Below, one piece after another: positions 57,129-64,000 of a stretch of DNA of 64,000 nt. Position 1 is the first letter of the stretch. Every line of letters begins with the position of its first letter. The notes under the pieces are model-generated. The model saw only the letters and a list, made by a program, of their open reading frames with translations, was not told the origin of the DNA and searched no databases. Source of the DNA: Clostridium ihumii AP5 (GTDB lineage Bacteria > Bacillota > Clostridia > Clostridiales > Clostridiaceae); the NCBI RefSeq assembly GCF_000612845.1, contig NZ_CCAT010000039.1, positions 1 through 64,000 on the forward strand, given 5' to 3'. A program made the translations under genes and the position numbers.

Positions 57129-58052
57129 TTACACTACAAAATGTTTCGCATTTGAATCAAGCCACTCTATAATAAAATCGAATCGTTCTTTCGTCAATCC
57201 ATGACCACCTGGGTATCTCTTGTGGTGCAGGTTTTGTAAGGCATCATATTCTAAATAGGTTGAGCTGGCTTTTTCAACGATATATGAAGCATCTTTTGAA
57301 TATTTATCATCTTCCGCAGAAACAATAAGCAGTCGTCTTGGTGCAATACAAGATACCAAATCATATATATCGTATTTGCCGTGGAAGTTTGGAAGTACAC
57401 TCGCCATTTCAATTCCAACATTATTTATAATGCGATTTTCATAAGTACAAGCACTACCGCTTGCACAACTAAAAGCTATTCGGTCATCTAACGCAGAAAG
57501 AAATAAGACCGTATTCCCCCCATATGAATGTCCCAGTGTGCCAATTTTTTCATTATCAACATAAGTAAGATTAGAAAGCAATGTTATCCCATTAATGGCA
57601 TCATATAGTACTTTTTTCATCAAATAATCGCCTTTTATTATACGATAGCACATTTCGTTAAAATGCTGCCAAAAGTCAAAACCCTCCACATGAGGATTTT
57701 GGCGTCTTTCCTCAAAGCATATTGAGTCAGGAGCTAACACAACAAATCCCCTTTTCGCCAATTCAGGGCCAAAAGCTTGCAAAGGATTTCCACCCAAACC
57801 GCATACTTCACTTTTTCCTAAATGATGTTCTCTGTTATGTTGGTGATTGATGAGAATAGCTGGATTTTTATCAAGTATTTCTGGTTGTAACAAAAAAGCA
57901 ATAACTTTGTCTCCATAAGAATCATACTCAATTAATTGTCTTTTATATCCTTCTTCCTTTGTGGATTCCAGTATTCTATACTCAACATTAGATATAGTAT
58001 TAGGAACTATAATTCCGATTGCTTCTGCTATCTCATTTCTTAAATCTACCAT
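57129..58052 (-). CDS. Alpha/beta hydrolase (acetyl-xylan esterase/dienelactone hydrolase-like)
   Basis: 307 residues. Nucleophile elbow GHSYGG, VSAEDDKYSKDASYI with the likely Asp and PGGHGLTKERF with the His. Resembles the abhydrolase_7/AXE1 group. Visibly less AT-rich than neighbours. Substrate unknown. Confidence 0.88.
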   Translation of the reverse strand: MVDLRNEIAEAIGIIVPNTISNVEYRILESTKEEGYKRQLIEYDSYGDKVIAFLLQPEILDKNPAILINHQHNREHHLGKSEVCGLGGNPLQAFGPELAKRGFVVLAPDSICFEERRQNPHVEGFDFWQHFNEMCYRIIKGDYLMKKVLYDAINGITLLSNLTYVDNEKIGTLGHSYGGNTVLFLSALDDRIAFSCASGSACTYENRIINNVGIEMASVLPNFHGKYDIYDLVSCIAPRRLLIVSAEDDKYSKDASYIVEKASSTYLEYDALQNLHHKRYPGGHGLTKERFDFIIEWLDSNAKHFVV

Positions 58053-58137
58053 CTGTAATTATCCTTCCAAATTCCTATTTATCTGCATGTATCAGACAAA
58101 TAATTTTTACTTCACTTTATCTTATTATTATGAATTT

Positions 58138-58157
58138 ATTATAGCATATTTTGTAAA
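58138..58157 (-). promoter_or_regulatory. Shared module promoter (alpha/beta hydrolase gene)
   Basis: TTTACAAAATATGCTATAAT on the - strand: extended -10 TGCTATAAT, with AAATTCCTATTTAT (58069-58082) 17 bases before the start codon. Confidence 0.7.
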
Positions 58158-58242
58158 CACCGCATTATTCAATTTTCAAAGAACATTATTCTTATTTCAG
58201 ATTTCAATAGTTACGTCGTCTAATAATCATATTACGACATAA

Positions 58243-58266
58243 AAAACCGCAATATTGCGGTTTTTC
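58243..58266 (-). terminator. Module terminator, perfect palindrome
   Basis: AAAAACCGCAATATTGCGGT followed by TTTT; no unpaired loop. About 95 bases after the HD-domain gene ending at 58363. Sequence after it (TTCAATATATCTTTAATACC) is repeated at 61022. Confidence 0.8.
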
Positions 58267-58362
58267 AATATATCTTTAATACCAACTTAAGACTTTAAAA
58301 CTTATAATTATTCATAGTCCATCTTTATATAGATTGAAATTTGATTAATAGTCATTATTACA

Positions 58363-58926
58363 TTACTCTAATATAGATAATATTAATTCTCTTCTGTTTT
58401 TATAATATTCTTTACTCTCATTAGACATTTTATTGTAACTTCTATCAAGTTTGCTTTTAACAAAAGTAATACCTTCATCAATATCAAGTTTTCTTTGAAC
58501 AAATGCTAAATAGAATAGTGATGGTAGTGTATCATAGTGTGAAATGGCATCAGCATCTGCCACACATATCTCTTCTTTTGTTGTTTTCTCTTTTGGTACA
58601 CTTCCTCTATGATTTAATATACATAGTTTAACTAATTCGATTTTATCTTTTGGATAATTATAAGATTGAAGAATTTCTTCTGCTATATTTGCACCATGTA
58701 TATGATGCTCCTCATACAAACTATAATCTGTAATAGATGCAATATCATGTAGCCATCCTGCAATCTCACATACCTCAATGTCTGCATCATAATAATTGGC
58801 AAGTTCAACAGCATGTTTAGCAACACTTTCTATATGTTCATAACTACCAACTCCAAAGAAATTATCTGGACTATCACATCTGTTTCTAATCTCTACTTTT
58901 ATTTTATTAATGATTTCCTTTTCCAT
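58363..58926 (-). CDS. HD-domain phosphohydrolase
   Basis: 187 residues. ESVAKHAVELANYYDAD, then GWLHDIASIT give the H...HD metal site; DADAISHYD the final Asp. Likely a phosphohydrolase for nucleotides or similar. Confidence 0.9.
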   Translation of the reverse strand: MEKEIINKIKVEIRNRCDSPDNFFGVGSYEHIESVAKHAVELANYYDADIEVCEIAGWLHDIASITDYSLYEEHHIHGANIAEEILQSYNYPKDKIELVKLCILNHRGSVPKEKTTKEEICVADADAISHYDTLPSLFYLAFVQRKLDIDEGITFVKSKLDRSYNKMSNESKEYYKNRRELILSILE

Positions 58927-59121
58927 ATTTCCTCCAACAACTCAATCACGACTCTATAAATAACTAATAAAGTACCTGCTCTCAAAATTCCCATTTATCC
59001 TTCATTTTCAATTTATCGTAAAACATTGATTAAACATAACCTTACTTATGATACGCTATTTTTATACAAAACCCACTTAATGTAAATTATACCAATAACC
59101 TCATATGTAAATTGGAAGTTG

Positions 59122-59442
59122 CTATTTCTTCTTTTTAAGTTTCTGTGCTGGCAATTCATCATACATAACTTCAAACAAACCTGATAAGTATTCTTTATCA
59201 TCAACTTCGTCAACCAATAACATTTCTTTAGCACCCTCATATGGCAATTCATAAGATGTTGTATGTATATATGTAATTGCTGACTTAACAGGCTTTACCA
59301 ATAATCTATCATCATATATTCCACCTACAATCTTCCCTCGATAGTAGATAATAAATTCTCCCATCATTGCTTTGTATGTTATATCCTCAAGTGTAGATAA
59401 TTGACCTAAAATAAACTCCAAATATTCTTTACTTGATGCCAT
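59122..59442 (-). CDS. TfoX/Sxy N-terminal-domain protein
   Basis: 106 residues from ATG 59442. ITYKAMMGEFIIYYRGKIVG and DDRLLVKPV match the TfoX_N fold. A competence role as in Haemophilus is not implied; stand-alone TfoX_N proteins are widespread. Confidence 0.88.
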   Translation of the reverse strand: MASSKEYLEFILGQLSTLEDITYKAMMGEFIIYYRGKIVGGIYDDRLLVKPVKSAITYIHTTSYELPYEGAKEMLLVDEVDDKEYLSGLFEVMYDELPAQKLKKKK

Positions 59443-59606
59443 ATCACTCACCCTTTCAAATTCATATTTTTCATTTACTTGTACTATAATTATTTATTCA
59501 TTATTTTAAATGAATACACTATAAAACTTTGGATTCTATTAATTATTTTTTATCTTTTAACGATGTATATTTTTATACTTTTTATACAATTCTAAATTCA
59601 CATTCC

Positions 59607-59797
59607 TATAGGCTTCCAAGTTCAAATTTAAAATAATATCTTTCTCACTTGAAAAATCTGTTTCTTGGAGTAACACTATTCTCATTTAATATTTGAATAA
59701 TTTCATTTTTTAACTTGTATTCCTATATAGCGTTCAAAGCTCAAATTCAAAATAACATTTTTATCAATTGAAAAACCTTTTTCTTGGAATAAAAATT
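59607..59797. mobile_element. Short MITE-like copy followed by a second left end
   Basis: A 121-bp element 59607-59727 has TATAGGCTTCCAAGTT and (reverse complement) TATAGGAATACAAGTT ends and almost no interior. A further left end (TATAGCGTTCAAAGCTC) begins at 59726 and continues up to the GNAT stop codon. Together they show internal deletion and nesting of the TATAG-ended family. Confidence 0.75.
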
Positions 59798-60269
59798 ATT
59801 CTTCTCTTAATACACATTCTAATATTTCATTTTTAGATGAAAAACCATTTCTACAATACCATTTCACAGATTTTTCACTTGGCCAAACAAATAATAATTC
59901 ACACTTCTTATCACAAGCATACTCTTTTATGTATGTTATCAATTTTGTTCCAACATTTTTGTTTCTATAATCTTTTCGTGTATAAACACTAGTTAAATAT
60001 GCTATACTTTCAGAATTTCTATTTGCTTTAGGTAATTTAGGTATAATGCATAAATACATTGCTGATATTATTACATCATCTTCTTCTGCAACAAATATTT
60101 TATAGTTATTGTCACCTTCTAGAAAAGATATAAAATCAGAAATAAACTGTTCTTTGTCTATTCCCTTCAAGTTATCCTCATTATAAGTTATATCATCATC
60201 TTCCATATGAAGCCATTTCAATTCTGCCAATTGCAAATAATCTTTCTTTTCCCCTAATCTTATATCCAT
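59796..60269 (-). CDS. GNAT acetyltransferase
   Basis: 157 residues. TRKDYRNKNVGTKLITYIKE is motif A, KSVKWYCRNGFSSKNEI motif B. Last bases abut a MITE-like left end. Substrate unknown. Confidence 0.92.
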   Translation of the reverse strand: MDIRLGEKKDYLQLAELKWLHMEDDDITYNEDNLKGIDKEQFISDFISFLEGDNNYKIFVAEEDDVIISAMYLCIIPKLPKANRNSESIAYLTSVYTRKDYRNKNVGTKLITYIKEYACDKKCELLFVWPSEKSVKWYCRNGFSSKNEILECVLREE

Positions 60270-60336
60270 AATCTAAACCCCCTACATAAATTGTATATTT
60301 GTCTTTATTATTTATTTAATTTAAAGAATTTTTTTA

Positions 60337-60600
60337 CTATTTACCAGAAACTAATATATCATTAAATATTTTATTTATAAACCAGCTTCCAACACCCTTT
60401 CCTTGCATTTCATAGGAAACACAAAATTAATCTATATAGTATTCAAGACCTTCAATCCAAGGCTTTTTCATACCAAGACTTAAAGCTACAATTTTGTCAT
60501 CTAGTTTAGTTACATAACCTATAAAATAATTAGTGTTGAAATAATTATTAAAAAGATTTATTTGCTCATTTTTGTTATCAATAAATATTTTTTATATAAA
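60337..60600 (-). pseudogene. GNAT remnant with internal stop
   Basis: Reads NYFIGYVTKLDDKIVALSLG, then GLEYYID, TAA (60427-60429), FCVSYEMQGKGVGSWFINKI, ending TAG at 60337. The GNAT CoA loop QGKGVG is intact, but the N-terminus is missing and GAA-to-TAA breaks the frame. Confidence 0.75.
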
Positions 60601-60623
60601 GACAAAAAAACTCTCATGAATTA

Positions 60624-61174
60624 ATAATAACATATTTTACAAGGTTGAAACCTCGCCTACGGATAAATGAGAAAATTTATTTTTTCTCTTGTAGCTGAGG
60701 TTTTAACCTTGGCGGTAATATATCCTTGCTAAATTTTATTGGTTTCATCCTTAAATATACCAATAAACAAGAAGGACAGACATCTCATATAGCAATCACC
60801 TTTTCATAATTTATTACCCTTTTAAATAATATACTTATCTAAGAAAGTAAAGTCAGTCCCTAACAGATTACAAATTTAAAAGTAATGTAAATAACGTTAT
60901 GCAAGAATGAATTCTCGCCTACAAATAAAGGAATTTTTATTTCATTTATAATAATTAAAATATCGCCTTTTAATCACATTAGGACATAAAAACCTCAACA
61001 TCGAATTCTTAATATTGCGGTTTTTCAATATATATTTAATACCAACTTAAGACTTTAAAACTTAAAATTATTCATAATTTATCATTATATAAATTGAAAG
61101 AAATCCCCTTAGGGATTTCCACCTTCACTCTTCACTTTTCTCTCTTAATTCTTAACTCACATACAAATTCCTAC
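60624..61174. repeat. Gene-free stretch: hairpin-repeat unit, module pieces, MITE end
   Basis: Module promoter-like block (60624-60643) runs directly into a form B block (about 60644-60661), then one long hairpin-repeat unit (form A at about 60692-60717 to form B at about 60895-60923) nearly identical to that at 1606-1839. A GCGGTTTTT half-hairpin and the TTCAATATATATTTAATACC stretch at about 61015-61080 match 58260. The MITE-like end AAATTCCTACTTAT (61165-61178) overlaps the stop codon of the erythromycin-esterase-like gene. Confidence 0.8.
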
Positions 61175-62428
61175 TTATTTTTCTGTGATTATTTTAGTTG
61201 GGTTTGCATTTGTTACAAATATCATACTATCGTAAAGTACGGCAGGAGGTTGAAACATTCGGTAACTCGGAGGAAGAAGACGCATAAACCAAGAGTAACC
61301 TTCTCCAAGAGTACCCATATAGTTGTATTGTGAAATTAATTCAGCTAGTTCTGAGTTTTCCCTTACATTTGCAAAGTCCAACCAACAAATATCTACCCCA
61401 GCCATTTTTGCTGTTTTAGCTAATGGATTATGAGAATAAAATACTTCACTAGTACGCCTTTTAGATGATTTTATCGGCATATTACAACGAGTCTTATAAA
61501 AATCTGTACCTATTACATAGTAACCATTATCTAATTCATTTGAAAGCAACTTGCCCATGGAATCAAAGCTGCCCCATTTAGCAACATGACAGTTATGCCC
61601 TGTAATAAAGATACGCTTACAACCCATCTTTTGCTCTTGCTGTAATATCCACTTTACATTTTCAGCCATAAATCTATCTCTTAATGTGCTACTATCTGTG
61701 TCTTTCATCATTTGAAATTCACAATATTGTAATAGCATATCTGCAAAATGTATTGCTTTAGTAGAATCTTTCTTGCCATTAAGTTCATTTTTAACTTGGT
61801 TTATGATTTCTATTCGACTAAGATAATCACATTCACCACTCCAGTCTTCACATTCCATGAGTTTTTGTAAAATAGTATTATCTACCCCAAGTTCTTTGCA
61901 GGCTTCATTTAAAAATTGAAAACTATAAGATGTTCTTTGCATATCAAATCCGTAAAAGCGAAGATCTTCACCTTCAGCAGCACTTTCATTATACTGTTTC
62001 ATATATGAAATAAGCTTGGCCATTTCATCTGTGCGATATATTGCAAAACCAATGGCTGCCGCTGCTTCTTGAGCTGTTCCTTCTCCACCATGTATGTATC
62101 GATTTACTTGTTCACAGCCACCATAGTCACCCTCAATCAAAAATGCTTTCACGTCATACTTTTCTACCATTTGTTTGAATACATCAAGCTTAAGCTGTTG
62201 AAATTCTATATTTCCGTGTGTAGCCTCTCCTAATGCTATTATTTTGGTGCTTTCTGGTATTGTAATATCCTCCACAGATTGTGTATATTTCACAAACTCT
62301 TCAGGATTTATATTTTTTCCTGTATTAAACCCACCGAAGTGCATAAATATAAGCGTTGCTAAAACCATTACTCCTAACAGTGCAAACACTATATACCATA
62401 TCTTAGAGTGTTTTGTTCTTTTTTTCAT
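61175..62428 (-). CDS. Erythromycin-esterase-like protein
   Basis: 417 residues. N-terminal membrane anchor (about 10-30), then LGEATHG (66-72) with the catalytic His and Glu, IEGDYGGCEQVNRYI and FITGHNCHVAKWG. Ere enzymes open macrolide lactones; the chromosomal homologues may act on other esters. Anchor suggests extracytoplasmic location. The stop codon is inside a MITE-end motif. RBS AAGGAG. Confidence 0.9.
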   Translation of the reverse strand: MKKRTKHSKIWYIVFALLGVMVLATLIFMHFGGFNTGKNINPEEFVKYTQSVEDITIPESTKIIALGEATHGNIEFQQLKLDVFKQMVEKYDVKAFLIEGDYGGCEQVNRYIHGGEGTAQEAAAAIGFAIYRTDEMAKLISYMKQYNESAAEGEDLRFYGFDMQRTSYSFQFLNEACKELGVDNTILQKLMECEDWSGECDYLSRIEIINQVKNELNGKKDSTKAIHFADMLLQYCEFQMMKDTDSSTLRDRFMAENVKWILQQEQKMGCKRIFITGHNCHVAKWGSFDSMGKLLSNELDNGYYVIGTDFYKTRCNMPIKSSKRRTSEVFYSHNPLAKTAKMAGVDICWLDFANVRENSELAELISQYNYMGTLGEGYSWFMRLLPPSYRMFQPPAVLYDSMIFVTNANPTKIITEK

Positions 62429-62523
62429 AACACCTATTTCTCCTTGTATTCAATATGATTCAATTTACTATTATTTATAGATAAAAATAAAGAACATATA
62501 ATTAAAATATGCTCCTTTTATTA

Positions 62524-64000
62524 TTAAACATTAACAATTTTTCTAAAGCTTTTAATTGATATAATTGCACTAACTAAAAATATAGTTACTGATACTATTG
62601 TACTTATTATAAAGATTATATTTAAATTTTCTGATAAAAAGTTTCCCAAAACGTGTGTTGCAAAGAAACTATGAAGCAATCCTATAGACAATGGGAGAAT
62701 ATAAAATAATTTTACTTCTTTTCTAATAGCTCTTCCTAAATCTTTTTTTGATGCTCCTATATCTTTTAAAATTTTATATTTATCCTTATCTTCTGTTGCA
62801 TCACTATATATCTTAATGTAAATAATACTAGCTTCTGCAAGTACAAATACCAAAAATAAAAATGCTCCAATAGCATAAACAAGCTTCAACCATTCAACAC
62901 TTTGAGTTTTATATTTACCAATTTGAAAATTAATATTATCATTTACATATTTACCTAATCCTTGATCTAATTCATTAATAATATTTTCATTTAAAATATT
63001 TGAATCATCTTTAACCTTAATTCCATAAAAATTAACCCTTTGTCCAACATTATTAAGTTTTTCATATTCTTCATTATTAACAACAATTGTTCTTGATTTA
63101 ATTAATGAACCTAAAACCTTAAATCTTGTATCACCTTCACTAATTTCAAAAATTTTATCAGCAATAGTTAGTTTATTGGGCTTAATTAAGCTTACCAATG
63201 TGTTAGGGTTTTCAATGTAAATGACATTGTTTTCTTTAACCATATTTTCATTAATCTTTTCTAAGTCTTTTTCATATCCATTAGTTTTCAAAATACCTGT
63301 AAACTCATCATAAGACATCACTATATATTCTTGTTCTGGATTTTCTAATGTATCATTAACCATTAATACATCAGTATTTAAATCAAATTTCTTTTCACCT
63401 AATACCTTAGTAATATTTTCACTTATATTTGCTGTATCTATTTTATTTTGAGAATAAAAAGACATTGTAAACAGCTGATCATTTTGCTCACTCATTGTAT
63501 AAAGCTTTCTCATAGATACTGAGGTACCTAAAACAGTAACTGTACATGCTGTTAAAATCCCTATTGTAGCATATGTAGTGTAATTCTTCTTAACTCTATA
63601 TGCTAAACTATTAATAGTTAGTATGTTTTCTCCCTTATATAATATATTTTTATTATTAGTTAGAAAATTAAGAACTGCTGGAATAGCAGCATAAAATAAT
63701 CCATAAGTACCTATACAAACTAAAATTAAAGTTTTAAAGGCATTCATTTCAGACGCAAATACTAAATAATATCCACATGTAATACAACCTATAGATAGCA
63801 TTGCAATTATATAAGTACAAATTGTTATTTTAGGCATCTTTTCTGTTTTTCTACTATTATTCAAAAGCTCAATTACCTTGCTCCTTGAAATATTGACAAA
63901 TCCTTTAATGCTCATTAATAAGAATATTGCCATAAATATTATAAATGTACTTATCACAGATTTAGAAGTAATAGCAAATTTCACATCTATATTAAAGCCT
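62524..64000 (-). CDS. FtsX-like ABC permease (BceB type), 5-prime end outside the window
   Basis: At least 491 residues; the frame continues beyond 64000, so the GTG at 63984 need not be the start. Helices near the right edge, then TM pairs around ICTYIIAMLSIGCITCGYYL, a large extracytoplasmic domain (about 170-375) and a C-terminal FtsX helix set (IKIYSDATEDKDKYKILKDI). Typical of BceB bacitracin/lantibiotic detoxification permeases of about 650 residues. The ATPase partner should lie to the right. Confidence 0.88.
   Translation of the reverse strand, partial: GFNIDVKFAITSKSVISTFIIFMAIFLLMSIKGFVNISRSKVIELLNNSRKTEKMPKITICTYIIAMLSIGCITCGYYLVFASEMNAFKTLILVCIGTYGLFYAAIPAVLNFLTNNKNILYKGENILTINSLAYRVKKNYTTYATIGILTACTVTVLGTSVSMRKLYTMSEQNDQLFTMSFYSQNKIDTANISENITKVLGEKKFDLNTDVLMVNDTLENPEQEYIVMSYDEFTGILKTNGYEKDLEKINENMVKENNVIYIENPNTLVSLIKPNKLTIADKIFEISEGDTRFKVLGSLIKSRTIVVNNEEYEKLNNVGQRVNFYGIKVKDDSNILNENIINELDQGLGKYVNDNINFQIGKYKTQSVEWLKLVYAIGAFLFLVFVLAEASIIYIKIYSDATEDKDKYKILKDIGASKKDLGRAIRKEVKLFYILPLSIGLLHSFFATHVLGNFLSENLNIIFIISTIVSVTIFLVSAIISIKSFRKIVNV

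Noticed and set aside
59046-59252. 68-aa ORF opposite in frame to the TfoX-like gene
   Set aside because: Overlaps the TfoX-like gene on the same strand in another frame, Cys-rich nonsense composition, no ribosome binding site.
31200-61180. Classical integron cassette array
   Set aside because: No tyrosine integrase gene and no attC-like sites with R/L boxes were seen; the flanks carry promoters and terminators, unlike integron cassettes.
61094-61333. 79-aa ORF on the + strand at the end of the erythromycin-esterase-like gene
   Set aside because: Shadow of the MITE end and the esterase gene; no independent support.

Overview
The window looks like chromosomal DNA of an AT-rich, low-GC Gram-positive bacterium, most likely a Clostridium (sensu stricto). 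Strong AGGAGG-type ribosome binding sites, frequent TTG/GTG starts, FMN and fluoride riboswitches, a split LysO exporter, an EFR1-type flavodoxin-ferredoxin, a YgiQ-type radical SAM protein and a FeoA/FeoB/Cys-rich peptide operon all fit. The species cannot be named from sequence alone. No rRNA, tRNA, CRISPR array, integrase or transposase gene was seen.

Left part (1-21 kb) is mostly ordinary chromosome: an FMN riboswitch leaving the left edge, a type IV pilin-like protein, an RNase H-fold protein, the iron-regulated feo operon with a near-consensus promoter and Fur-like operator, signal peptidase I, a two-gene lysine exporter, a putative zinc protease with a ComEA-like helix-hairpin-helix tail in an operon with an acetyltransferase and a methyltransferase, a second methyltransferase, YgiQ, and a heterodimeric ABC exporter on the + strand.

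Right part (21-62.5 kb) is very different. It is an array of small genes, nearly all on the - strand, encoding GNAT acetyltransferases (15 intact plus 3 broken here; a 16th intact one lies at 11.4 kb), chloramphenicol-acetyltransferase-like, erythromycin-esterase-like, nucleotidyltransferase, methyltransferase, metallo-beta-lactamase-fold, NUDIX, HAD, HD, isochorismatase, DJ-1, SnoaL and small-kinase proteins. Eight loci at 22.2-27.8 kb form one tight operon. Most others from 31 kb onward are single-gene transcription units, many separated by recurring pieces: a terminator hairpin, a shared promoter block with an extended -10, and often a 14-bp AAATTCCTATTTAT motif just before the start codon. 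This is cassette-like, but without a visible integrase or attC-type sites. Several units are decaying, and an in-frame stop or frameshift can be read directly in a DJ-1 gene, a tandem GNAT, another GNAT, a Mor-like HTH gene and an unknown gene.

The intergenic space carries at least three families of short non-coding repeats: (i) covarying hairpin units (about 95 or 235-245 bp) at 1.6-2.1, 30.4-31.1 and 60.6-60.9 kb; (ii) MITE-like elements with TATAG...CTATA inverted ends at 6.0, 30.2, 49.2, 52.3 and 59.6 kb, one form carrying a cloverleaf-like core (also at 7.3 kb); (iii) MITE-like elements ending in AAATTCCTATTTAT at 32.7, 38.8, 42.7 and 61.1 kb. Two paralogous 32-34-residue peptide genes with matching promoters and terminators (14.1 and 28.7 kb) are the most unusual coding feature. 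A fluoride riboswitch overlapping its own terminator at 52.2 kb controls a ClC-type channel with the fluoride-class GREGT motif. The right edge cuts a BceB/FtsX-like permease gene.
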